NCBI RefSeq assembly: GCF_019469425.1
Contig: NZ_CP048272.1
Span: forward strand, 248,001 to 312,000
Direction of reading: 5' to 3'
DNA: 64,000 nt
DNA from: Bifidobacterium asteroides
Lineage (GTDB): Bacteria; Actinomycetota; Actinomycetes; Actinomycetales; Bifidobacteriaceae
In this document: piece after piece, positions 18,031 through 26,426 of the stretch
Layout of the letters: each line of letters begins with the position of its first letter
How positions within the stretch are numbered: position 1 is the stretch's first letter
Position numbers and translations under genes: made by a program
The notes under the pieces: model-generated
Seen by the model: the letters and a program-made list of their open reading frames with translations, nothing else
What the model was told of the DNA's origin: nothing
The model's database searches: none

Positions 18031-20070
18031 ATGAAACCCACATTCAGCAGCTTCCTGTTCGGGGGCGATTGGAATCCGGAACAGTGGCCGGAGGACACCT
18101 GGGAACAGGACATCGAAAAACTCGAGGACGCCCACATCAACGAGGCCACCATCAACGTCTTCTCCTGGGCCCTTCTGCAACCTTCGGAAGACAGATATGA
18201 CTTCTCCATGCTGGATAAGATTGTGGCCCTTCTGGTCAAGCACCGGTTCAACATCGTCATGGCTACGGGGACGGCGGCCCTGCCTGCCTGGATGGTCAGG
18301 ACCCACCCAGAGGTGATCCGGACCGACCAGGAGGGCAGGCATCGCGTTTTCGGGGGGCGGCATAACTTCTGCCCCACCAGTGAATACTTCCGACAGGCAT
18401 CCGGGGCTCTGGCAGGCCATCTGGCCGAGCGTTACTCCGACACCCCGGGCCTGGTGGCCTGGCATGTGGGCAACGAGTACGGCGGTGGCGGCGGCCTGTG
18501 TTACTGCGAGGGCTGTTCCTGGGCCTTCCGTGTCTGGCTGAAGGAGAAGTACGGCACGGTCCAGGCCCTCAACCAGGCCTGGTGCGCCAACTTCTGGAGC
18601 CACACCATCTACGACTGGGATGACGTGGTTCCACCTGTGGCCTACGGGGATGGGATCGGTGAGAATAAGTGCGTGATCTCCGGGTTGCAGATGGATTACC
18701 GCCGCTTCCAAGAGCAGGCACAGCTGGCCTGTTTCGCCAATGAGCGCGACGCCATCCGCCGCCACGACGGTTCCACGCCGATCACCACCAACCTGATGGG
18801 GACCTTCAAGGACTTGGACTACTTCGAATGGGCCCAGCAGATGGACTTGGTCAGCTGGGACAACTATCCGGGCATGGACACCCCGCCCAGCTTCACCGCA
18901 ATGTCCCACGACCTTATGCGTGGAGTGGGCGGCGGCCGTCCCTTTATGCTGATGGAGCAGACGCCCAACCAACAGGGCTGGTTCCCCTTCTGCAAGGTCA
19001 AGCGGCCCGGCGAGGTCCGCAATCTCAGTTGGCAGGCCGTGGCTCATGGGGCCGACACGGTGCAGTTCTTCCAGATGAAACAGTCCTTGGGCGGCTGTGA
19101 GCGCTCCCATGGGGCCGTCATAGACCACAGCGGCAGTGAGGAATCCCGAGTCTTCAAGGAGACCGCTGCCCTAGGGGCCGAACTGGATAGGGTGGGGGCC
19201 CGTCTCATGGGCACCCAGGTGGTGGCCAAGGTGGCCGTCATGTTCGACTGGCAGAGCTACTGGTCCCTGGAAGGTTGCGTGGGCCCCACGACAGGCTTCT
19301 CCTACCCCCAGGAGGTCCACCGCTTCTACCGCCCCCTCTACCGCCGCAATCTGGCCGTGGACTTCATCCCCAGCACGGCCCCGGTCGAGACCTTGAAGAA
19401 GTATGACCTGGTCCTGGCCCCGGCTCTGATCTCCCTATTGCCCGGTGTGGCAGACCACCTGGAGTCCTATGTGTCCGACGGTGGCACCTTCGTCACCGGT
19501 TATATGGCCGGTATCCACGACGAACACGACCTGGTGGTTCCGGGCGGGTATCCGGGTGCCCTGAGGGGGCTGACCGGGGTCTGGGTCGAGGAGATCGACG
19601 CCCTGGCGCCTGACGAAACCATACCGGTGGAGGGTCTGGCATCTGCCGACGGCCAGCCTGCCGGTCAGATCGTGGCCAGCCTGATCCGTTGCGAGGGAGC
19701 CAAGCCTCTTGCCTCCTACGGGGGCGGCGACTTCTACGCCGGCAGCCCCGCCCTGACGGTGAACGGTTTCGGCAGGGGGAAGGCCTACTTTGTTGGCACC
19801 CCCCTGAACGAGGCTGGCATGGAGGCCTTCACGAACCCCATCGTCGACAGCCTGGGGCTCCCTGCGGTCGACACACCCAGGGACGTCAGCCTTTCCATCC
19901 GCCAATCGGATGACGGGACCCGGTATGCCATCGTGATCAACTCGTCCTACTCGCCAATCACTGCTGACCTTCCTCTCCTGAGGGGCGGTGAGGATCTCCT
20001 GACCGGCGGCCGTGTGTCCGGTCCGCTGGATCTGCCTGCCTATGGGGTGGCTCTGGTCGCACTGGCCTGA
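18031..20070 (+). CDS. GH42 beta-galactosidase
   Basis: A 679-aa cytoplasmic beta-galactosidase, the usual GH42 length. FGGDWNPEQWP opens the barrel, HVGNEYGG gives acid/base Glu149 and MLMEQTPN gives nucleophile Glu309; a Cys cluster (CYCEGC) resembles the family metal site. The trimerisation and C-terminal beta domains follow. GAAGGAG sits 7 nt before ATG 18031; an upstream TTG at 18025 is too close to it. As the last gene of the long operon it would remove the galactose of xyloglucan side chains after defucosylation. Confidence 0.93.
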   Translation: MKPTFSSFLFGGDWNPEQWPEDTWEQDIEKLEDAHINEATINVFSWALLQPSEDRYDFSMLDKIVALLVKHRFNIVMATGTAALPAWMVRTHPEVIRTDQEGRHRVFGGRHNFCPTSEYFRQASGALAGHLAERYSDTPGLVAWHVGNEYGGGGGLCYCEGCSWAFRVWLKEKYGTVQALNQAWCANFWSHTIYDWDDVVPPVAYGDGIGENKCVISGLQMDYRRFQEQAQLACFANERDAIRRHDGSTPITTNLMGTFKDLDYFEWAQQMDLVSWDNYPGMDTPPSFTAMSHDLMRGVGGGRPFMLMEQTPNQQGWFPFCKVKRPGEVRNLSWQAVAHGADTVQFFQMKQSLGGCERSHGAVIDHSGSEESRVFKETAALGAELDRVGARLMGTQVVAKVAVMFDWQSYWSLEGCVGPTTGFSYPQEVHRFYRPLYRRNLAVDFIPSTAPVETLKKYDLVLAPALISLLPGVADHLESYVSDGGTFVTGYMAGIHDEHDLVVPGGYPGALRGLTGVWVEEIDALAPDETIPVEGLASADGQPAGQIVASLIRCEGAKPLASYGGGDFYAGSPALTVNGFGRGKAYFVGTPLNEAGMEAFTNPIVDSLGLPAVDTPRDVSLSIRQSDDGTRYAIVINSSYSPITADLPLLRGGEDLLTGGRVSGPLDLPAYGVALVALA

Positions 20071-20161
20071 CAGGCCGACGGTGAACCTGAGTATCCGGGT
20101 CTTGTTATGGCTGGCGTCAAGGAGTTCTGAACTACGATAGGGTTTCGGGTGTCAAGGGGAG

Positions 20162-20998
20162 TTAGGCGGCCGGTCCCTTCCCCCTGAAGGTCCGCTTGAT
20201 CCAGGCGGCCGCGAGACGAGGCCAGATCTGCACGCAGGGTTCGATTCCGTTGGTCCCCTGCCAGGCGGTTTCTTCAGTCCCCAAGCCCAGACCGTGGCCT
20301 CCGTGTGGGAAGAGGTGGGCTTCCACGCTCACCCCAGCCTGCTTGCAGGCTTCCACCAGCATAAGGGTGTTCTCCGGAGGGACCAGGCCATCCTCCATGG
20401 TGTGCCAGACGAATACGGGTGGGGTCTTGCCGTCTATGTGTCTCTCGATGGAGACCGCCTCCAGGGCTGTCGGGTCCTCCTTCTTGTCGCCCAGGAGGTG
20501 GTCGATGCTCCCTCGGTGGGCGAGGGGGCCGGAGGTGATGACCGGATAGCCCAGCATGAGGCCGTCGGGGCGGACGGCGTCGGGGTCATAGCCGTGGGTT
20601 CGGAGGTCCTGGTCTCCGGCGGTCGTGGCCAGGTTGGCCGCCAGGTGGCCACCGGCTGAGAAGCCCATGATACTGATGGCCCTGGGGTCCACGTGCCACT
20701 GGTCGGCGTGCTCACGGATGCGCTTCACGGCTTCAGCCGCTTCGACCAGGGCTGTCGGGTACACGGAGGGCCAGCAAGAATAGCGCAGAATGAAGGCATT
20801 GCAGCCCGCCGCCAGGAACTGCGCTGCGATGGGTTCGGCCTCCCTGTCCGAGGTCATCTCATAGCCGCCTCCGGGAATGACCAGGACCGATGGGCGGACC
20901 CGGTCTGGCACTACTTCCTCGCTGTTGTCTAGGCTGTAGCCGACGAACTTAGCCCGGCTGCCGTCGATCCCCTCAATCTCCTGCTCGAAATACTGCAT
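20162..20998 (-). CDS. Alpha/beta-hydrolase acetyl-esterase-like enzyme
   Basis: A 278-aa cytoplasmic serine esterase of the BD-FAE/acetyl-xylan-esterase-like type. The oxyanion motif is IPGGGYEM (residues 41-48); the triad is Ser114 (GFSAGGH), Asp203 (TMEDGLVP) and His235 (PHGGHGLG). AGGAGG lies about 10 nt upstream of its ATG. It is co-directional with and 76 bp downstream of the GH94 gene, converging on the GH42 gene. Likely deacetylates plant oligosaccharides, complementing the GDSL esterase; substrate not proven. Confidence 0.87.
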   Translation of the reverse strand: MQYFEQEIEGIDGSRAKFVGYSLDNSEEVVPDRVRPSVLVIPGGGYEMTSDREAEPIAAQFLAAGCNAFILRYSCWPSVYPTALVEAAEAVKRIREHADQWHVDPRAISIMGFSAGGHLAANLATTAGDQDLRTHGYDPDAVRPDGLMLGYPVITSGPLAHRGSIDHLLGDKKEDPTALEAVSIERHIDGKTPPVFVWHTMEDGLVPPENTLMLVEACKQAGVSVEAHLFPHGGHGLGLGTEETAWQGTNGIEPCVQIWPRLAAAWIKRTFRGKGPAA

Positions 20999-21074
20999 CT
21001 GCGCTCATCCTCCTTGATGCGAAGGGCCCTCAGGCCGCGACTCATTGTAAATCACCAGGTGGCTCGGCGGCCCC

Positions 21075-23576
21075 TCAGAAGGTCACGGTCAGGTCCACCG
21101 GATTCTCTCCGGTCTGGGGCGGCACCATCCCGTCGCCAAGTTCGCGGCCGTCCAGGCTGACCGAGCGTTTTCCGGTCCGCTTCATGGAAATCCGGTAGGT
21201 GACCCCCCTCCAGCTCCTGCTGACGGTCAGTTCGTTGAATTCGGCGGGCAGGTGGGGCTCGATGACCAGTCCGTCCAAGGTGGGTCTGACCCCCAGCAGG
21301 TACTGGGAGATGTCCACGAAGGACCAGGCTGCCGTGCCTGTCAGCCAGGAGTTCTTTCCTTCGCCGGGGGTGGGGGACTCAGGACCGGCCACCATCTGGC
21401 AGTAGACGTAGGGCTCCACCTTGCGGATGTCAGACTTCTCCTCCAGGTAGGCCGGGCAGGTACGCCTGTAGACCGCAAAGGCCTCCTCGTCATCGTCTAC
21501 CATGGCGTTGGCTATGGAGATCCAGGGGTTGACGTGGCAGAAGATGCCGCCATTCTCCTTGTAACCCTTGGGGTAGGAGGAGATTTCGCCCAGTTCGATC
21601 CGATATGTGGAATAGGCGGGGGCCAGGATAGCCGTACCCCAGGAGGAGGTCAGCCTCTCCTTGACCGAGGTCAGAGCCTGTCGGGCCTTGCCGTCACCGA
21701 GACCGATACCGGCCAGCACACACATCCCCTGGGGTTCGATGTAGATCTGCCCCTCGCTGTCGGTGTGGGAGCCGACAGGACGGGAGTAAGCGTCGTAGGC
21801 CCTGAGGAACCACCTGCCGTCCCAGCCGGCCCCCTCTATGGCATGGGTCATCTTCTCGATGGCCTGGCGGACCGAGTCGGTCTCCTGGGCTACAGCTTCC
21901 CTGCTCATCCCGCAATCCGTCCCGTAATGGTCCAGGATGTCGGCGTAGCGGCCGGCGTAGAGGACGAACATGCCTCCGATCAGGACCGACTCAGCCACAC
22001 CTGTATCATTGTTTTCGACGGTCTGGAAACTCTCTCCCGGCGTATCGGAGAAGCAGTTGAGGTCAAGGCAGTCGTTCCAGTCGGCCCGTCCGATCAAGGG
22101 GAGGCCATGTGGGCCCAGGTGGTTCATCGTGAACCCGACTGACCGGCGCAGGTGCTCCAGGAGGGGCCTCTGGGTCCCTCCCACATTGTTGAAGGGGACG
22201 GGCTCCCCCAGGATGGAGGAATCTCCGGTCTCGGCCAGGTAGGCGTAGGTACCGGCCACCAGCCAGAGGGGGTCGTCATTGAAGCCGCCGCCAATGTCGG
22301 CGTTCCCCCTTTTGGTCAGGGGCTGGTACTGGTGCCAGGCCGACCCATCCTTCAGCTGGGTTGAGGCGATGTCGATGATGCGCTGACGGGCGCGGCCGGG
22401 GATCAGGTGGACGAAGCCCAGGAGATCCTGGTTGGAGTCGCGGAAGCCCATCCCCCTCCCGGTGCCCGACTCGAAATAGGAAGCCGAGCGCGAAAGGTTG
22501 AAGGTGACCATGCACTGGTACTGATGCCAGATGTTGACCATCCGGTCCAGGCGGGGGTCGCCGCTGTCTAGGGTGAACCGATCCAGAAGGTCGGTCCAGT
22601 AGGCCTTGAGGTCGGCGAAGGCCTGGTCGACCTGGTCGTCACGCTTGAAGCGGTCGAAGAGGGCGTGTGCGGGTTTCTTGTTGATGATTCCCACCTTGGT
22701 GGGGTCATCAGGGTCCTCCCACTTGTCTTCCTTGGGCAATTGGACATAGCCCAGGAGGAATACCAAGCTCTCCTCCTGACCGGGGTCCAGGGACAGTCTG
22801 ACCCTGTTGGCGGCAATGGGGGACCAGCCGTGGGCCACAGAGTTGCGGGCTCTGCCCTCGATGATGGCCTGGGGGGTATCCCAGCCATTGAACCGGCCCA
22901 GGAATTCGTCTCGGCTGGTGTCGAACCCGCAGGTGGGCCGGTTGACCCCGAAGAAGGCGTAATGGTTCCGGCGTTCCTTGTATTCGGTCTTGTGGTAGAG
23001 GAGGGTGGACTCCGATCCCTGCTCGATCTCCACTTCGCCCGTGGACAGGTTGCGTTGGAAGTTGCTGGAGTCGTCCTCGGCGTTCCATAGGCACCACTCC
23101 ATGCAGCCGGTCACCTCCAAGAGGATGGGGGAGTCGGTGGTGTTTCTGATTTTCAGACGGTTGATTTCGGCATCGGCATCCATAGGGACGAAGGCGGTCA
23201 TGACCGTGTCGATCCCCTTGTAGGAGGATTCGAAGATGGTGTATCCGGTCCCCTGGCGGCAGCTGTACCGGTCCAGGGGGGTCCTGAAGGGCAGGAAGGT
23301 GGGCGACCAGGTGGCCAGGGGAGCGGATTGCTGGTTGTCTCGATCCATGAGGCTCAGGTAGTAGTTGCGGCTGCCGTTGTCGGCAGGTACCCCGTTGTAG
23401 CGGTAACGGGTTATCCTTTGGAGCTTGGCGTCCTTATAGAAGGAATAACCGCCGCCTGTGTTGGAGATGAGGGAGAAGAAGTCCTGGTTGCCCAGATAGT
23501 TGATCCAAGGCAGCGGGGTGGCGGGTGTGTCGATGACGTACTCCCTGGCTGCGTCGTCAAAATGACCGTATTGCAT
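21075..23576 (-). CDS. GH94 cellobiose phosphorylase
   Basis: An 833-aa cytoplasmic phosphorylase converting cellobiose and phosphate to glucose 1-phosphate and glucose. The N-terminus (QYGHFDDAAREYVI, then PLPWINYLGNQDFFSLISNT) and motifs YFESGTGRGMGFRDSNQD and RADWNDCLDLNCFS match cellobiose phosphorylases; the likely general acid is Asp502 in the WND motif. The start at 23576 follows AGGGAG by 5 nt; the frame extends 57 codons further upstream without family similarity. It would conserve energy when the glucan backbone is broken down, alongside the GH1 beta-glucosidase across the divergent promoter region. Confidence 0.95.
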   Translation of the reverse strand: MQYGHFDDAAREYVIDTPATPLPWINYLGNQDFFSLISNTGGGYSFYKDAKLQRITRYRYNGVPADNGSRNYYLSLMDRDNQQSAPLATWSPTFLPFRTPLDRYSCRQGTGYTIFESSYKGIDTVMTAFVPMDADAEINRLKIRNTTDSPILLEVTGCMEWCLWNAEDDSSNFQRNLSTGEVEIEQGSESTLLYHKTEYKERRNHYAFFGVNRPTCGFDTSRDEFLGRFNGWDTPQAIIEGRARNSVAHGWSPIAANRVRLSLDPGQEESLVFLLGYVQLPKEDKWEDPDDPTKVGIINKKPAHALFDRFKRDDQVDQAFADLKAYWTDLLDRFTLDSGDPRLDRMVNIWHQYQCMVTFNLSRSASYFESGTGRGMGFRDSNQDLLGFVHLIPGRARQRIIDIASTQLKDGSAWHQYQPLTKRGNADIGGGFNDDPLWLVAGTYAYLAETGDSSILGEPVPFNNVGGTQRPLLEHLRRSVGFTMNHLGPHGLPLIGRADWNDCLDLNCFSDTPGESFQTVENNDTGVAESVLIGGMFVLYAGRYADILDHYGTDCGMSREAVAQETDSVRQAIEKMTHAIEGAGWDGRWFLRAYDAYSRPVGSHTDSEGQIYIEPQGMCVLAGIGLGDGKARQALTSVKERLTSSWGTAILAPAYSTYRIELGEISSYPKGYKENGGIFCHVNPWISIANAMVDDDEEAFAVYRRTCPAYLEEKSDIRKVEPYVYCQMVAGPESPTPGEGKNSWLTGTAAWSFVDISQYLLGVRPTLDGLVIEPHLPAEFNELTVSRSWRGVTYRISMKRTGKRSVSLDGRELGDGMVPPQTGENPVDLTVTF

Positions 23577-23989
23577 GTTCTCCCTATCCTCGATGCAACC
23601 CTGACCCAGTCCCGTAGGGTTGGGGCCGAGTGGCAGGCCGCAGGCGGCCCTTCCGGATTGTTTCGGGGCGTCGCAACCCCCTGAAAGCAACAGTGCCCGA
23701 GCGGAACAGCTGCCGGAATCGTAACCCACTCCGGGAAGGACCGCCAAAGCTGGCGACCCATATTTGTATTATCGTTTGACTAATATGATAGCATTCATTG
23801 ATAAACCTATAGACAAGCGTGTGCGGATTTCCTACAATGGTAAAAATCGCGCGGCGCCCAACAGGCCGGAACCCCCCAAGGTTCGGCATGTCGGCGCCGT
23901 CTGCAGTCATGATGGGAACCCGCGGGGGCGGGCGGCGACTCAAGGACAGGGTCCCACCGCCTGCAAGGTGCCTGAGTAAAGGGGGGATC
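23577..23989. promoter_or_regulatory. Divergent regulatory region between GH94 and TetR genes
   Basis: A 413-bp gap without a gene. It contains an AT-rich patch (23760-23845). On the + strand TAGACA (23810-23815), a 17-bp spacer and TACAAT (23833-23838) make a good promoter for the TetR gene. Just upstream, ATGATAGCATTCAT (23785-23798) is an imperfect palindrome (10 of 14 positions) and a candidate TetR operator. No convincing promoter for the leftward GH94 gene was found, though it probably lies in the same AT-rich patch. Confidence 0.5.
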
Positions 23990-24865
23990 ATGACCGGAGT
24001 AGAGGATTGGAACCAGTACCGGGCTGGTAGGAGGGTCAACGGATCCGGTCCGACGGTCGGGTCCACCTTTTCGGAAAACCCCCGTGCTCGTCAGGTCTTT
24101 ACCGGCAAGGGTTTTACCCGACGCAAGCGGATGACCGCCGATGAGCGCAGGGACCAGATTGTCAAGGCGGCCGTCAAGGTGATTGCCGCCAAGGGCTTTT
24201 GGGGGATGTCCCTGCAGGATGTGGCCGATCAGGTGGGCATCACCGAGGCCGCTCTCTACCATTACATCGACTCCAAGAACGACCTGTTCAGCATGGTCAT
24301 GGAGCAGGCCTATGACTCCCCTGAGGCCGACGAGTTCATCTACAAGACCTGTACAGGAACGGATGCGGACGGACACAGCCTCCTCTTCTTCCCGCGATTC
24401 TGCGCCAACAACGTCATTTTCAATGCCCGCAGGCCGGAGATGGTCAAGCTTTTCTCCATCCTGAACGGGGAGGCCCTGAGCCCTTCGCACCCGGCTCACC
24501 GCTATTTCGTCGGCCGCCACCAGAAGTTCTGGCGGACCATCAAATCACTGAACTGGTGCCTGCCCAGAGGGTACGACCTGGACCGCTTCCATCACATGTG
24601 GATGCTGTGCATGTCGGCCATGGATGGTCTGCAATACCGCTGGCTGGCGGACGGGTCAGCCGACTTGGTGGCCGAGTGGCTCGCCTTCTCCGACGAGCTT
24701 TTTCCTCAGGAGAAATGGCATGGGTTCATGGACCCCAGTGACATCGACCCGGATTCCGAAGCCTGCCTGGCTGCCTACGGCCTTATCACGGGTGGGGAGC
24801 AAGCGGTTCAGGACCTGCGACTTCGTCCAGGCAGCCCCTGCGATGGGGTGGCGGACAGCAAATGA
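23990..24865 (+). CDS. TetR-family transcriptional regulator
   Basis: A 291-aa regulator. The N-terminal DNA-binding domain spans residues 50-100, with the helix-turn-helix MSLQDVADQVGITEAALYHY; the C-terminal ligand domain is unassigned. AAAGGGGGG precedes ATG 23990, leaving an unusual basic 47-residue extension before the domain; ATG 24131 would remove it but lacks a ribosome site. It sits between GH94 and GH1 and reads into GH1, so it probably controls the phosphorylase/beta-glucosidase genes and perhaps the whole locus. It lies on a different strand arrangement from the LacI repressors further right. Confidence 0.85.
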   Translation: MTGVEDWNQYRAGRRVNGSGPTVGSTFSENPRARQVFTGKGFTRRKRMTADERRDQIVKAAVKVIAAKGFWGMSLQDVADQVGITEAALYHYIDSKNDLFSMVMEQAYDSPEADEFIYKTCTGTDADGHSLLFFPRFCANNVIFNARRPEMVKLFSILNGEALSPSHPAHRYFVGRHQKFWRTIKSLNWCLPRGYDLDRFHHMWMLCMSAMDGLQYRWLADGSADLVAEWLAFSDELFPQEKWHGFMDPSDIDPDSEACLAAYGLITGGEQAVQDLRLRPGSPCDGVADSK

Positions 24866-24917
24866 CCATAAGCAGAAAAGCGCCGTGGATATGAAAGAAA
24901 CAAATGAGAGGATTGGC

Positions 24918-26357
24918 ATGGGCCAAGAGAGCAAGTTCATCTTCCCGTCCGATTTCATCTGGGGAACGGCCACGGCCGCCTTCCAGGTGGAAGGGGCGGC
25001 ACACGAGGACGGCAGGACGGACTCCATCTGGGACACATATTGTGCCCGGCCGGGCACAGTCGTCGACGGGTCCAACGGTGATGTGGCCTGCGATCAGTAT
25101 CACCGCTACCCGGAGGACATAGCCCTGATGAAGGAGATAGGTGTCGGCGCCTACCGCATGTCCATATCCTGGTCCCGCATTTTTCCCACGGCCGGCGGTC
25201 CGGTGAACCAGGCCGGGCTGGACCACTACCTGAAGGTCCTCGATATGTTGCGCGACAATGGAATCAGGCCCTTCATCACCCTATATCATTGGGACCTTCC
25301 CCAGTATCTACAGGATGCAGGTGGCTGGCCCAGCAGGGCTACGGCCCTCCGTTTCGGCGACTACGCATCCGCCTTGGCCGCCTCTTTCGGCGACCGGGTG
25401 GACACCTGGACCACCTTGAATGAGCCCTGGTGCACGGCCTATCTGGGTTATGGAAACGGGGCCCATGCCCCCGGGATCAAGGACTACGACCAGGCCCTGG
25501 CCGCCGTCCACCATCTGAACCTGGCCCATGGACTGGCCTGCCAGGCCATCAGGGCCCAGGTCGGGCAGGATGCACGACTCTCGGTCACCCTCAACCTTCA
25601 GGTGACCCGGGCGGCCTCGGACAGCCCGGAGGACCTCGCCGCCAAGGAGAGGGCCGACCTCTTCGCCAACGAGGTCTTCCTGGCCCCAATGCTGGAAGAT
25701 GCCTATCCGGAAGGCGCCAGTCAGGCGGCAAAGGGAGACACCGACTGGCGCTTCGTGCAGGACGGTGATTTGGAAACCATCCATCAGCCCCTTGACGTTC
25801 TAGGACTGAACTACTACGCCACAACCTATGTGAAGGCCAGGAGGGCTGATGACGAATCCGCCGATGCCTCGGTCGGTCCCGAGGGCAAGCTGGTCGATCG
25901 CCATGCCAACGCCATGCCGGCCCAGGAGGGCGTAGAGGGGCAGGCCCCGCAGGGAGAGCTGACGGGGATGGGCTGGAACCAGGAACCCCAGGGTCTGACC
26001 GATGTGCTGGTCGAGCTGGGCCGACGTTTCCCCGATATAGAACTCATGGTGACCGAGAACGGCTCCGCTTGGGATGACCAGGTCAGTCAGGATCCGGACG
26101 CGCCCGGCGGGAGGATCGTTCACGATCCCAAGCGGGTGGCCTATCTGGAAGAGCATGTCATGGCCGTGGCCAAGGCCATTCAGGCCGGGGCCCGGGTGGC
26201 CGGCTACTTCGCCTGGTCCCTGCTGGACAACTTCGAGTGGGCCCTGGGCTACACCAAGCGCTTCGGGCTGATCAGGGTCAACTATGACACCCAGGAGCGG
26301 CTCTGGAAGGATTCCGGTCTGCGGTACTCGCAGATCGTCCGCGATCGAGCAGTCTGA
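24918..26357 (+). CDS. GH1 beta-glucosidase
   Basis: A 479-aa cytoplasmic beta-glucosidase of normal GH1 length. FPSDFIWGTATAAFQVEGAA is the N-terminal family signature, TLNEPW carries acid/base Glu169 and VTENGSAW the nucleophile Glu380. ATG 24918 has AGAGGA upstream; ATG 24891 is an alternative with a weaker site. It lies 52 bp after the TetR gene and ends at a strong terminator. It would hydrolyse cello-oligosaccharides exposed once xyloglucan side chains are removed. Confidence 0.93.
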   Translation: MGQESKFIFPSDFIWGTATAAFQVEGAAHEDGRTDSIWDTYCARPGTVVDGSNGDVACDQYHRYPEDIALMKEIGVGAYRMSISWSRIFPTAGGPVNQAGLDHYLKVLDMLRDNGIRPFITLYHWDLPQYLQDAGGWPSRATALRFGDYASALAASFGDRVDTWTTLNEPWCTAYLGYGNGAHAPGIKDYDQALAAVHHLNLAHGLACQAIRAQVGQDARLSVTLNLQVTRAASDSPEDLAAKERADLFANEVFLAPMLEDAYPEGASQAAKGDTDWRFVQDGDLETIHQPLDVLGLNYYATTYVKARRADDESADASVGPEGKLVDRHANAMPAQEGVEGQAPQGELTGMGWNQEPQGLTDVLVELGRRFPDIELMVTENGSAWDDQVSQDPDAPGGRIVHDPKRVAYLEEHVMAVAKAIQAGARVAGYFAWSLLDNFEWALGYTKRFGLIRVNYDTQERLWKDSGLRYSQIVRDRAV

Positions 26358-26381
26358 GCACTAGGGCGTGCAAACGCGTCC

Positions 26382-26426
26382 GCAGGGCGGTCGGGCATCT
26401 GTGTCCGACCGCCCTGCCTTTGTCTT
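26382..26426 (+). terminator. Strong intrinsic terminator after GH1
   Basis: Perfect 13-bp stem: GCAGGGCGGTCGG (26382-26394) with CCGACCGCCCTGC (26405-26417), 10-nt loop, then CTTTGTCTT. It touches the 3' end of the convergent pmt gene. Confidence 0.85.
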
